From CAWKKW01 sp963850345 (GTDB taxonomy: Bacteria > Acidobacteriota > Terriglobia > Terriglobales > Acidobacteriaceae): DNA of 64,000 bases. The stretch is from assembly GCA_963850345.1 (NCBI GenBank), contig CAWKKW010000009.1:660570-724569 (forward strand). Direction: 5' to 3'. The position numbers and the translations under genes are program-made. Below, in pieces: positions 15,978 through 24,960 of the stretch. A model generated the notes under the pieces. The model worked only from the letters and a program-made list of their open reading frames with translations, was not told the DNA's origin and ran no database searches. How positions within the stretch are numbered: position 1 is the stretch's first letter; each line of letters opens with the position of its first letter.

Positions 15978-18900
15978 ATGAACAACCTAGCGAGTATCGG
16001 GTTGCGCAACAGGATAGGCCGGCGGCGGAGCGGGGTGCTTCATCTCCTCGCTTGCTTACTGGTCTTATTTTCAACCAGCGTGCTCTATGGCCAGGGTGGC
16101 GCCAACGGCACTATCCTAGGAACAGTGACTGACAATACGGGTTCAGTTCTACCCGGTGCCAGCGTTCAGATCACCAACACGGCGACAGGCGTGTCGCAAA
16201 CAACGGTCACTTCGAGCGCGGGTGATTACACCGTGCCTAACCTGAATCCTGGCATGTATCGGGTTACTTTTGGAGCCACGGGATTCGGCAACCAGGTGGT
16301 CGACAACATCACTCTGAGTGTGGCGCAGCAGGCGCGCGTGAACTCCTCGCTGAAGCCGGGCGCTGTGTCCGAGACGGTGAGTGTGAACTCGGGCGCAGTC
16401 GCGCTCGACACCGATAATACGTCTATATCGCAACTCGTAAGCCAGCGCCAGGTGAATGAACTCCCTCTGAACGGGCGCAATTTCCTGAACCTGCTCTTCA
16501 TCGGTGCTGGTGCGGTTCAAACGGTCGGTGAGCAAGGCCAGATGCGTCAAGGCGAAGGCAATGCCATCAGCATCAACGGCGGCCGTCCCGAGTCAAACAA
16601 CTACACTCTCGACGGCATGGCCAATACGGACACCGCTCTGAATACCCCGGCAGTCATCCTGTCGCAGGACGCAATCCAGGAATTCAAAGTACAGAGCGAA
16701 ACCTATTCGGCAGAGCTCGGCTTCAGCGCCAATCAGGTCAACATCGTCAGCAAGAGCGGCACGAACTCGCTGCACGGTTCCGTCTTTGAATTCAACCGGA
16801 ATGATGCGTTCGACGCGAACACCCATTTTCAGCCGCAAAAGCCGACTCTCCGGCAAAATCAGTTTGGGTTTGTAGCCGGCGGTCCGGTCATCATTCCGAA
16901 ACTCTACGATGGGCGGAATAAGACCTTCTGGCTGGCCAACTACGAGGGCTGGCGCATCAAGAACGGAAGCAACGGCTACTACAACGTGCCGAGCGCTGCC
17001 GAAATCAACGGTGATTTTTCCGGCACAACGTTTCCGGCTTATGGAACCGCAGGTTGCACAGACGCATTGGGGAAACAAAATCCATGCGAACCAATTGATC
17101 CACTCACCGGCCTGCCGTTCCCTGGCGGAGTCATTCCCGCCGATCGATTCTCGAGAGTGGCTAAGGTTTCGCTTGGGGCAAAACTGTACCCCGCCCCGAA
17201 CTGCTTCGATGCCTCTTGCCTCGGCAACTATCACCTCGTAACGGCACTGCCCAGCACCACCAATCAGCAGACCTATCGCGGAGACCAGTCGTTTGGGAAG
17301 TACGGCAGTCTGTTGTTCCGCTATACCGACGCGAAATATACGCAGCAAACGGTAGGAACTGTGTCATTGCCCAGCGGCTTGAACGTTTTCAACGAGGAGA
17401 GCACAAGCTGGGAGATTGCACACACCATCACGCTCGGACACGACATCGTAAACAACTTCCGTGTCGGTAGCCTGCATGCGACTGAAATCCAGGGAGCGAA
17501 CCCGGCCTCGGCTGCGGATGTCGCGGCGCTGGGAGTCACTGGCGTATTCAGCAACCTGCCTGCCTATGCCCGTGGCTATCCCACAATCGGCTTCCAGAAT
17601 CTAGCTGGAGGCGGCAGCCCAGGCAATAACCCCAGCACGAGCGACATTCCTATGTGGGAATACGCCGACTCGCTCACCATGGTGAAGGGCAAGCACACGA
17701 TCGGCGTCGGGTTCGATTTCCGTACCTGGATCCAGAAACGCAACCTTTCCGGCAACTTCCTCGGCGGTTACGGCTACAACAACAATACCATTCTGCAGAA
17801 CAGCACTGGCTGCACTACGCCTACCAAACTCTGCGGAACAGGTAATGCGGTCGCCGACTTCCTGCTCGGCTACTACAACGCTGCAAACACCTTCCAGCCG
17901 GAACCATTCAGTACGCCTGGGATCCCCGGCAACCAGAATCAATTTCACTTCAAGTACATCGCTCCTTACGTGCAGGACGACTGGAAAGTTACCGACAATG
18001 TGACCCTAAATCTTGGCATTCGTTGGGACTATCGCAGCGTTCCGTACGAGACGCAGGACAAGATGTTCTGGATCGACACTTCCAATCCTGGCGGTGGACT
18101 TTGCTTCGCTCGCAAGGCGCTGCTCACCGACGGCGTAGCACCTGCCGGAAACGGCTTCTACCGGTATTGCGGTCGTCGAAACCCCACGGACGGATCAAAG
18201 ACCCCGTTTGCGCCGCGCATCGGTATGGCGTGGCGTCCCTTTGGCGGCGACAAGACGGTCGTGAGGGCCGGATACGGCGTGTACTTTGACTCTTCTGAGA
18301 CTCGCGAAATCGACGACTCGGGCGATCTCTACCCCTTCGTCTCGCGCACGCAGGAGAATCCGACGATCGATCCCAATGCACCGAAGTCGACCGACAACCT
18401 GTTTCCGGCGACCAGCTCGTTGCTGCCGGTCGCAGTTGGGTCGAACGGCGGAACCACCTTCCCAGCAGGCGGGCAGTTCATCGCTGTCATTATCTCCGAG
18501 CACCCGATCAATCCTTACGTGCAGCAGTGGTCGTTCTCCGCGCAGCGTGAGCTGGCGAGGAACACCACATTGGAAGTGAATTACGTAGGAAACAAGGGTA
18601 CGCACCTGCTGGATCGGGTAAATATCAATCAGCCTTTCCCGGTCGCCAACCCGGCAGTCTGCCAATTGACTCCGGCGGCGGCCGATTGCCCGGTCGCCAA
18701 CCGGCGTCCGTTTGCGAACTACACCGCATTCGCGACTCTCGATAGTAAGTGGGACGGTTACTCCAACTACAACGCAGCTAATGTGAAGCTGGAACGGCGC
18801 AGCTCGAATATGGCGTTCGTTGCGGTCTACACCTATGCCAGGAGCATGGACGATAAGTCCGCTGCTGCAGGTATCGGGTCTGCGGGTGGTGGTTTTGCCG

Positions 18901-19547
18901 GTCACCTGGACGACCACAATCCCAAGCTCGACTACGGGCGCTCCGATTTCGATGTAAACCATCGGTTCGTGGTCAGCTACGTTGCGGAACTACCCGTTGG
19001 ACGCGGCCGGCATTACCTCGCGAACATCAATCGCTTTGAAGATGCGGCGATTGGCGGATGGGAAATTACGGGCATCGGCACATTCCAGAAGGGCTTTCCC
19101 TATTCGATCAACGCGGCCGATACCTTCGGTCTGCTTTCCGCCTTTAGTCAGCGTGCAAATCTCGTCGGCGATCCTAACAAGGGATTTCACAAGTCGATCA
19201 ATCAATGGTTCAACACCGCGGCTTTTTCCCAGCCTCTCGCCGGTGCGTACGGCACCAGCGGTCGTAACATTCTTCGTGGCCCGGGAATCAGCAACTGGGA
19301 CATGGGCGTAGGGAAGTCGTTCTCATTAGGCGAACTTGCCAAGTTCCAGTTCCGTGTCGAGTCGTTCAACACCTTCAATCACACGCAATGGGGCGTTGAT
19401 CCGAATGCAGTTGGAGTCGGCCCCGGCAGCAACGCAGTCGATAACAACGTGAATGATCAGGCACCAAGCGCGAATACGAACTTCGGCAAAATCACGTCTG
19501 CCCGGCCGGGTCGTATTCTTCAGTTCGGCGGCAAAATCGTTTTCTAA
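15978..19547 (+). CDS. TonB-dependent receptor, Oar-like, with N-terminal carboxypeptidase-regulatory domain
   Basis: 1189 residues; AAAGGAG precedes the ATG. Signal peptide at about 15-38, then a CarboxypepD_reg-like beta-sandwich at about 40-125 (G-T-I-L-G-T-V-T-D-N-T-G-S-V-L-P-G-A). A plug-like region follows with E-L-P-L-N-G-R-N-F-L and G-G-R-P-E-S-N-N-Y-T-L-D-G, then a long beta-barrel ending in an aromatic residue (G-G-K-I-V-F), as outer-membrane proteins require. It is the acidobacterial Oar-like class, thought to import plant or microbial glycan fragments or to scaffold them. Ligand unknown; the neighbouring TPR protein and GH74 remnant hint at polysaccharides. Confidence 0.93.
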   Translation: MNNLASIGLRNRIGRRRSGVLHLLACLLVLFSTSVLYGQGGANGTILGTVTDNTGSVLPGASVQITNTATGVSQTTVTSSAGDYTVPNLNPGMYRVTFGATGFGNQVVDNITLSVAQQARVNSSLKPGAVSETVSVNSGAVALDTDNTSISQLVSQRQVNELPLNGRNFLNLLFIGAGAVQTVGEQGQMRQGEGNAISINGGRPESNNYTLDGMANTDTALNTPAVILSQDAIQEFKVQSETYSAELGFSANQVNIVSKSGTNSLHGSVFEFNRNDAFDANTHFQPQKPTLRQNQFGFVAGGPVIIPKLYDGRNKTFWLANYEGWRIKNGSNGYYNVPSAAEINGDFSGTTFPAYGTAGCTDALGKQNPCEPIDPLTGLPFPGGVIPADRFSRVAKVSLGAKLYPAPNCFDASCLGNYHLVTALPSTTNQQTYRGDQSFGKYGSLLFRYTDAKYTQQTVGTVSLPSGLNVFNEESTSWEIAHTITLGHDIVNNFRVGSLHATEIQGANPASAADVAALGVTGVFSNLPAYARGYPTIGFQNLAGGGSPGNNPSTSDIPMWEYADSLTMVKGKHTIGVGFDFRTWIQKRNLSGNFLGGYGYNNNTILQNSTGCTTPTKLCGTGNAVADFLLGYYNAANTFQPEPFSTPGIPGNQNQFHFKYIAPYVQDDWKVTDNVTLNLGIRWDYRSVPYETQDKMFWIDTSNPGGGLCFARKALLTDGVAPAGNGFYRYCGRRNPTDGSKTPFAPRIGMAWRPFGGDKTVVRAGYGVYFDSSETREIDDSGDLYPFVSRTQENPTIDPNAPKSTDNLFPATSSLLPVAVGSNGGTTFPAGGQFIAVIISEHPINPYVQQWSFSAQRELARNTTLEVNYVGNKGTHLLDRVNINQPFPVANPAVCQLTPAAADCPVANRRPFANYTAFATLDSKWDGYSNYNAANVKLERRSSNMAFVAVYTYARSMDDKSAAAGIGSAGGGFAGHLDDHNPKLDYGRSDFDVNHRFVVSYVAELPVGRGRHYLANINRFEDAAIGGWEITGIGTFQKGFPYSINAADTFGLLSAFSQRANLVGDPNKGFHKSINQWFNTAAFSQPLAGAYGTSGRNILRGPGISNWDMGVGKSFSLGELAKFQFRVESFNTFNHTQWGVDPNAVGVGPGSNAVDNNVNDQAPSANTNFGKITSARPGRILQFGGKIVF

Positions 19548-19572
19548 GAAGTCGAACACTGCTCCCCAAAAC

Positions 19573-19608
19573 TCCGCCATCCCTTACCGGGGGTGGCGGA
19601 TCATTTTT
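19573..19608 (+). terminator. Rho-independent terminator after the TonB-dependent receptor
   Basis: TCCGCCA at 19573-19579 pairs with TGGCGGA at 19594-19600, extended by CCC/GGG inside, followed by TCATTTTT. It separates the receptor from the TPR gene starting at 19630. Confidence 0.75.
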
Positions 19609-19629
19609 GATTGGATATACACTCGCGCC

Positions 19630-20829
19630 ATGAGCCGTTTCATTCAGGTCTGTCTCTTAGTTTTTGGTGTGCTCGCCTGCCTCGGGTCTTCGTCGTTTGC
19701 TCAACAAGCAGATGCAATAGAGAAATATTCTGAACAAGGTCGTCAAGCCCTTCAGGCTGGTCACTTCGCGGAGGCAGAGCATTCCTTTGAAGAATTGCGG
19801 AAACTGGAGCCTGGAGCCGCAGAGGTTTATGTCGCGTTGGGTCTGATCTACTACCAGGAAGGAAAATACGACCAGGCAATCCCTACCCTGACGCGTGCAT
19901 TGAAATTGAAGCCGAACGCACCGAAGGTCGAAGCGCTGCTCTCGATGTCGCAATCAGAGATGGGGAACTATAAAGAGGCTGTGCCCGGACTGGAGAAGTG
20001 TTTTCATCAGCCACCGGATCCGGAAGTGCGGCGCATGTGCGGCCTGCAACTGGAGCGCGCAGACTCGAGCCTGCAGCGCGATACCAAGGCGGTCGAAGTA
20101 GCGATGGAGATGGATCGGCTCTATCCGAACGATCCTGAGGTGCTGTATCACAGCGGTCGCATCTATGGGAATCTTGCATTCGTAACCGTGCAGCGACTGG
20201 CCGAGGTCGCGCCCAATTCCATCTGGAAGCAGCAGGCCGCCGCCGAAGCGTTTGAGAGCCAGGGCGATCTGCAGGCAGCGATCGATGCGTATCACGCAGT
20301 GCTGGCCATCGATCCGCAGCGTCCGGGTATTCACTATCGCATCGGTCGCAGCCTGCTGACGAAAGCCCGGCAGAGTAACTCGCCGGTGGATCTGACGGCA
20401 GCCTTGCAGGAATTTGAAGCCGAGCTTTCGATCAACCCGAGTAATGGAAACGCAGCATACGAGATCGCTGAAATTCACCGAACCGCGGGAGAGTTGGACC
20501 AGGCTGCGGCCAGCTTTGAGCAAGTGTTGAAGCTGTATCCGGATTTTGGGGAAGCGCAGTTAGGGCTGGCCGCTGTGCTGATGGCGCAGCAGAAGCCCGA
20601 CCAGGCAGTAACTCATCTGAAGCAGGCGATTGCGCTCGATCCTTCCAACGAGGTCGCATGGTATCGCCTCTCTCGCGCGGAAAACATGCTTGGGGATCAA
20701 GCAGAGCAGAATAAGGCGATCGCCGAATTCAGGCGCTTGAAGGAATCGCGGAGCAAGCAGAATGAAGCCGCGAAAGTGATCGCTCCGACCGAAGAGATTA
20801 CGCGGCAGCAAGTGGACGCAAACCCGTAG
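19630..20829 (+). CDS. Secreted tetratricopeptide-repeat protein
   Basis: 399 residues from ATG 19630, with a signal peptide (FIQVCLLVFGVLACLGSSSFA). At least seven TPR-like units follow: A-L-Q-A-G-H-F-A-E-A-E, Y-Y-Q-E-G-K-Y-D-Q-A-I-P, A-I-D-A-Y-H-A-V-L-A-I-D-P, and A-V-T-H-L-K-Q-A-I-A-L-D-P near the C-terminus. Periplasmic scaffold for protein-protein contacts; partner unknown. Such genes often follow Oar-like receptors in Acidobacteria. A long upstream frame (from 19453) that would overlap the receptor was rejected. Confidence 0.85.
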   Translation: MSRFIQVCLLVFGVLACLGSSSFAQQADAIEKYSEQGRQALQAGHFAEAEHSFEELRKLEPGAAEVYVALGLIYYQEGKYDQAIPTLTRALKLKPNAPKVEALLSMSQSEMGNYKEAVPGLEKCFHQPPDPEVRRMCGLQLERADSSLQRDTKAVEVAMEMDRLYPNDPEVLYHSGRIYGNLAFVTVQRLAEVAPNSIWKQQAAAEAFESQGDLQAAIDAYHAVLAIDPQRPGIHYRIGRSLLTKARQSNSPVDLTAALQEFEAELSINPSNGNAAYEIAEIHRTAGELDQAAASFEQVLKLYPDFGEAQLGLAAVLMAQQKPDQAVTHLKQAIALDPSNEVAWYRLSRAENMLGDQAEQNKAIAEFRRLKESRSKQNEAAKVIAPTEEITRQQVDANP

Positions 20830-20844
20830 CGACATCCCCGGATC

Positions 20845-21184
20845 AAGGCACCACAGAGGCTACAACTTCACTTCGGGTTCCCCGTAGAATATGCCGCGCC
20901 CGTGCTTGCCGACATAGACGCGTCCAAATTGCTTGGGATCGCCTGCGATCTGTAAGACCAACCCCCACTGCAACTTCACTTCGGGTCACCGGAGAATATG
21001 CCGCGCCCGTGCGTGCCGACATAGACGCGTCCAAATTGCTTGGGATCGCCTGTGATCTGCAAGACCAACCCCACTGATGCTGCGCGTCGTTGATTCGTAT
21101 CCACGACTGACCAAAGTCATCGGAGCGGAAGACACCGCGGACACCCGCTATCACTCCTGCCGCGAAACTACCTTCCAGGATCAA
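20845..21184 (-). pseudogene. Remnant 3' end of a GH74/BNR-repeat glycosidase, tandemly duplicated
   Basis: On the minus strand the sequence encodes F-R-S-D-D-F-G-Q-S-W-I-R-I-N-D-A-Q-H-Q-W-G. After a one-base shift it continues L-V-L-Q-I-T-G-D-P-K-Q-F-G-R-V-Y-V-G-T-H-G-R-G-I-F. This is the signature C-terminus of GH74 xyloglucanase-like beta-propellers. The last part is present twice, 107 bases apart (about 20888 and 20995 on the plus strand); both copies end in their own stop, with small differences (T-H-G-R versus K-H-G-R). The remaining 700 or so residues are missing. A gene lost by deletion after a short tandem duplication. Confidence 0.75.
20878..21077. repeat. Direct tandem repeat, period about 107 bases
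   Basis: Two copies of roughly 95-105 bases, the second offset by 107. Both contain AATATGCCGCGCCCGTG and the stretch around GACATAGACGCGTCC; they differ at a handful of positions and by small indels. It is the duplicated 3' end of the GH74 remnant. Confidence 0.85.
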
Positions 21185-21187
21185 AGA

Positions 21188-22096
21188 TCACGGGACCAGA
21201 ATGATCTTTCCTGCAATGCCACCTTTTTCCGCAAGGCGGTGTGCCTCCTGAATCTCTTGTAACTTCATCGTACGAGCGATAGGAATGGTGAACTCGTGGC
21301 GAGACACCTCGTCCGCCAATTGATAGAGCCTCGAAGCATCCGGCTGCGCCATAAGAGCCTCCACGCGAATGTCATAATTGCGCGCGCCTTCCGGTTCGCC
21401 GAGTACGGATCCCAGCACTCCACCTTTACGGATCACCCTGAGCAGTCTGCTGATCGTCGCTCCTCCGACAGTGTCCGCAATGGCGTCGAGGTCGTGGAGA
21501 TGCCCGATCGCCTCTTCGTTATCGATCGCTGCAACCTCATCTGCTGCCAATTCAGCAGCCTTGTCTCTCTCGCTCGAGCGCACCCCAGCGATCACCCTGA
21601 CGCTATGTTTGCGTGCCACATGAACCGCGGCACGGCCCACGTTGCCCAGGGCGCCGGTCACCAGGACCGTGTCACCCGGCCTCGGCTTGACCGCACGTTC
21701 GATTAGCTGAGCTCCAGTAAGCGTGACCAGAGGAAGAGTCGCTGCCTGTTCGAAGCTCAAGCCATCCGGAATCGGCGCGAGCACGTCGGCCTTCGCGACC
21801 GTGTATTCGGCATAGGTGCCGTTTGCCAGACCCATCACCCGCATGCCCGCCGGAAATCCGACAACCGATGCGCCGGAATCGACCACTTCGCCAGAAAGAT
21901 CGCGCCCCAGTACTGCGGGAAAGTCTACTGGCATACGGGCCTTAGCCGCTCCACTTCGAATCTTGTAGTCGACGGGATTGATGCTGGTCGCGAGAACACG
22001 AACCAGGACCTCATTGTCCCCGAAATCAGGCGTGGCGGTGTCTTCATAGCGAAGTTGTTCCGGACCTCCATACTCGTACAGCAGCACTGCTTTCAT
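21188..22096 (-). CDS. NADP-dependent zinc-free quinone oxidoreductase, MDR family
   Basis: 302 residues from ATG 22096 with AGGAGGAAT upstream. Typical medium-chain reductase: M-K-A-V-L-L-Y-E-Y-G-G-P-E-Q-L, S-I-N-P-V-D-Y-K-I-R, F-P-A-V-L-G-R-D-L-S-G-E-V, and the nucleotide loop V-T-G-A-L-G-N-V-G-R-A-A. No catalytic zinc Cys set, so quinone or enone reduction (QorA-like) rather than alcohol oxidation. Monocistronic; divergent from the methyltransferase gene with a 275-base gap. Confidence 0.9.
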   Translation of the reverse strand: MKAVLLYEYGGPEQLRYEDTATPDFGDNEVLVRVLATSINPVDYKIRSGAAKARMPVDFPAVLGRDLSGEVVDSGASVVGFPAGMRVMGLANGTYAEYTVAKADVLAPIPDGLSFEQAATLPLVTLTGAQLIERAVKPRPGDTVLVTGALGNVGRAAVHVARKHSVRVIAGVRSSERDKAAELAADEVAAIDNEEAIGHLHDLDAIADTVGGATISRLLRVIRKGGVLGSVLGEPEGARNYDIRVEALMAQPDASRLYQLADEVSRHEFTIPIARTMKLQEIQEAHRLAEKGGIAGKIILVP

Positions 22097-22371
22097 GATT
22101 CCTCCTGCGCAGTGGGATGCCTGGGTTCGGATCCAGGAGGGCAGCCGTTCGACAGCCATCCAGTCCGTTTAACAGTGACAGGCGAAGGGAAGGTCCGGCA
22201 GGATCTACAAGCATACAACCCGCTCGCACTTGCAATAATCCATTCAGGAGGTTTGTTTTCGGGAAGTTAGCCCATACTTTTACGCGACCTTAGCGCACGC
22301 TCGGGATGCATCTGGCACTTGGGCGTGGGTACGCGAAGGGTTTGACTTAGGCCGCAAACCAGGAGAAGAGT

Positions 22372-23151
22372 ATGCAGCCTACGCTTCAAATGTCTGACAT
22401 GATTTCTGCAGGTTCCGATGTGAGCGCGAGAGTGGCTGAGCTCGGCCCCTGGTTTCACAACCTTCGACTCCAGGGAGTTCCGACCGCACCGAATCACTTT
22501 CTCGGTGATTATCCGCGCGTGAAATGGGAGGGGTTTCGCGATGCAGTTCCCCATGATCTAACTGGCATGACTGTACTCGACATCGGCTGCAACGCCGGCT
22601 TTTATTCGTTTGAGATGGAGAGCCGAGGTGCGGAGCGAGTGCTCGGGATCGATTGGGATGAGCGCTACTTGAACCAGGCACGCTACGCAGCCCAGGTGCT
22701 TGGTTCACGCGTCTCGTTCCAGCAACGGTCGGTCTGGCAGGTTGCCGAACTACGAGAGAGATTTGACCTCGTCATATTCATGGGAGTGCTGTATCACCTT
22801 CGCCATCCCTTGCTGGCACTCGACCTGATTCATGAGCACGTAGCAAAGGATCTTCTGCTCTTTCAATCTATGCAAAGAGGATCTGATCAGGTGGGAGAGG
22901 TGGCGCCTGACTACACCTTTCATCAAACTAATATGTTCGAGGATGCGAGTTATCCCAAGTTACACTTCGTAGAACATGCCTACGCGCAAGATCGAACGAA
23001 CTGGTGGATCCCGAATAAATCCTGTGCTGAAGCAATGTTGCGGAGTGCGGGTTTCGCGATCGAAAGCAATCCTGAGCGAGAGGTTTATCTGTGCCGGCGG
23101 CAGGCGCTCCCAGATTCGGAGTTTCCACGCGCAGTCTATCCCAGTCGTTAG
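22372..23151 (+). CDS. SAM-dependent methyltransferase, TIGR04290-like, first gene of the glycan cluster
   Basis: 259 residues; GGAGAAG before the ATG. G-P-W-F-H-N-L at about 25 and N-H-F-L-G-D-Y-P-R-V-K-W are hallmarks of the TIGR04290 (Rta_06860) family. The SAM site is V-L-D-I-G-C-N-A-G-F-Y-S-F-E, with I-D-W-D as the ribose acid and F-M-G-V-L-Y-H-L-R-H-P as motif IV. N-W-W-I-P-N near 205 is also typical. Members are, from what I recall, restricted to clusters with a TIGR04295 radical SAM protein and glycosyltransferases. Here it heads a plus-strand operon with the GT9-like and HAD genes. The acceptor is probably a sugar, but not known. Confidence 0.85.
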   Translation: MQPTLQMSDMISAGSDVSARVAELGPWFHNLRLQGVPTAPNHFLGDYPRVKWEGFRDAVPHDLTGMTVLDIGCNAGFYSFEMESRGAERVLGIDWDERYLNQARYAAQVLGSRVSFQQRSVWQVAELRERFDLVIFMGVLYHLRHPLLALDLIHEHVAKDLLLFQSMQRGSDQVGEVAPDYTFHQTNMFEDASYPKLHFVEHAYAQDRTNWWIPNKSCAEAMLRSAGFAIESNPEREVYLCRRQALPDSEFPRAVYPSR

Positions 23152-23203
23152 AGTGGCTGAATTGCCGTCTGCAGCAAAGCCCTAAGCATGAAGGTAGAGA
23201 CCG

Positions 23204-24256
23204 ATGGCTGAGAACGATTTGCTACTGCAAGCTGAAAGGCTGCTCCAACGGCGCGACCTACGGCGGGCGTTAGAGGCCTTCTCTCGCGCAGAGAAGAATG
23301 GCGCTGACGCAGATCGCTGCTCCGCCGGCAGGTGGCTGGCATACATGCTCTCAGGCGAGTTCTCTTCGGCATGGTCTCAGAGTGATGCCATCCACGCGCG
23401 GGGCGCTCCGGACCCCCATCGTTTGTGGAACGGCGGAAGCATTTGCGGTAGGGAAGTGATCGTCAGGTGCCTTCATGGTTTCGGAGATACGATCCAGTTT
23501 CTTCGATATGCACCCCTCTTACGCGCCACGGCTAAAAAGACCGTGTTCGAGGTGCCACCGAAGATGCTCGAGATCGCTCCGTACGTTGAAGGCGTCCAAG
23601 ACGTGATCACTTGGGGCGAATTGGCTCCGGAGGAGCAGCCCAGTTATGACGTGGCTGTGGAAGTTACACAGCTTCCTTACCTTTTTCGAACACGGCTAGC
23701 GGATCTTCCTGTCAAGGCAAACTACCTCGAGCTTCCCACTGGCGCTGGCACCGCGCCCTTCCGAAATGATCCTAACGCGGCTCTTGCGGTCGGCATTGTC
23801 TGGACGGCAGGTGAGTGGAATCCCACTCGATCGCTGCCTTTCCCTTTAGTCGAGCGCCTGATTCGCGAAGTGGATTGCGAGTTCTGGAATCTGCAAGGAG
23901 GCGTTGCAAGGAAGGATTGGCTAAGTCTTCCGCGATCCAACCGGCTCCACGAGGCTTCAGCGTGTGCCGACAGCATTCTCACGCTGGCGGCACTCATTGC
24001 TAGGCTGGACCTTGTAATCACTGTAGATACACTTGCCGCACACCTCGCGGGCGCGATGGGAAAAGAAGCATGGGTGCTATTGCAGCACGTCGCTGACTGG
24101 AGATGGATGACCGAGCGCGACGACAGTCCCTGGTATCCTTCGTTACGATTATTTCGGCAGCCGGCGGAGAATGACTGGGAAGGGTTAATGCGCGAAGTTA
24201 CGAAGCAACTTCAAACGCGAGTAGCATCAGCCTGTGAACCGGAGCGGGTCGCGTGA
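23204..24256 (+). CDS. GT9-like glycosyltransferase with short N-terminal helical repeat
   Basis: 350 residues. About 1-60 looks like one or two TPR-type helical hairpins (R-R-D-L-R-R-A-L-E-A-F-S-R-A-E). From about 80 it resembles heptosyltransferase-like GT9 (GT-B) proteins: R-C-L-H-G-F-G-D-T-I-Q-F-L-R-Y-A, G-I-V-W-T-A-G-E-W-N, and D-L-V-I-T-V-D-T-L-A-A-H-L-A-G-A-M-G-K. It is the bacterial TPR-GT9 form. The 3' end overlaps the start of the HAD gene by four bases (GTGA), so the two are translationally coupled. Confidence 0.82.
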   Translation: MAENDLLLQAERLLQRRDLRRALEAFSRAEKNGADADRCSAGRWLAYMLSGEFSSAWSQSDAIHARGAPDPHRLWNGGSICGREVIVRCLHGFGDTIQFLRYAPLLRATAKKTVFEVPPKMLEIAPYVEGVQDVITWGELAPEEQPSYDVAVEVTQLPYLFRTRLADLPVKANYLELPTGAGTAPFRNDPNAALAVGIVWTAGEWNPTRSLPFPLVERLIREVDCEFWNLQGGVARKDWLSLPRSNRLHEASACADSILTLAALIARLDLVITVDTLAAHLAGAMGKEAWVLLQHVADWRWMTERDDSPWYPSLRLFRQPAENDWEGLMREVTKQLQTRVASACEPERVA

Positions 24257-24960
24257 AGGTATCTCGTGATCGCTGCACACTTTCCAGAGCCTGGGATGCC
24301 TACGATGCATATCTCTTCGACATAGATGGTACGCTCCTGTCGTGTACAGATGCCGTGCATTACTTCGCTTTCTGTGACACATTGAAGTCGCTCTCCGGGC
24401 ATCCTCTGACGCTTGAAGGCGTAACTGCGCACGGGAATACGGACATCGGCATTCTTCGCGACGCTTTGAAGTTAGCCAATGTAGAGGAGAGCGAATGGCG
24501 TCCTCGCATTGCGGAATCTCGGCAGGCCATGTGCCGCTACGTCTCGCAACGTAAAGCCGACCTGTGTACGACCGTGATGCCCGGTGTCCCTTCCATCCTG
24601 TGTCACCTGCAAGCCCGAGGAGCGATCCTCGGAGTTGCCACAGGAAATCTGAAAGGAATCGGTCGACTTAAACTTGAAAGCGCCGGGCTGAGCACTTACT
24701 TTCAGTTCACGGGCTACAGCGATGACTTCGAATACCGTTCTGATGTATTCCGCTCCGCAATAGCTAAGGCCCGCGCCCTGGCTGGACCGTCTGCAACCAT
24801 CTGCGCAATAGGCGATACGCCTGCAGATGTTCAGGCGGCCAGACAGAATGGGCTGGAGGTTATCGCGGTAGCGACTGGACCTTACTCTTTCGAGACACTT
24901 ACTGGTTCGAAGCCGGACCTTTGCCTAAGCTCACTCGAGGACCTGCTCAACGAGTCATGA
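24253..24960 (+). CDS. HAD-superfamily phosphatase of the glycan cluster
   Basis: 235 residues from GTG 24253. Motif I F-D-I-D-G-T-L-L has nucleophile Asp23 and Asp25. V-A-T-G-N-L carries motif II Thr, a Lys follows in the cap/motif III area (K-G-I-G-R-L-K-L), and G-D-T-P-A-D-V-Q-A-A is motif IV. Beta-phosphoglucomutase/Gph-like subfamily. It likely dephosphorylates a sugar phosphate for the cluster's pathway. Its last 79 bases overlap the 3' end of the convergent CgeB-like gene. Confidence 0.85.
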   Translation: MKVSRDRCTLSRAWDAYDAYLFDIDGTLLSCTDAVHYFAFCDTLKSLSGHPLTLEGVTAHGNTDIGILRDALKLANVEESEWRPRIAESRQAMCRYVSQRKADLCTTVMPGVPSILCHLQARGAILGVATGNLKGIGRLKLESAGLSTYFQFTGYSDDFEYRSDVFRSAIAKARALAGPSATICAIGDTPADVQAARQNGLEVIAVATGPYSFETLTGSKPDLCLSSLEDLLNES

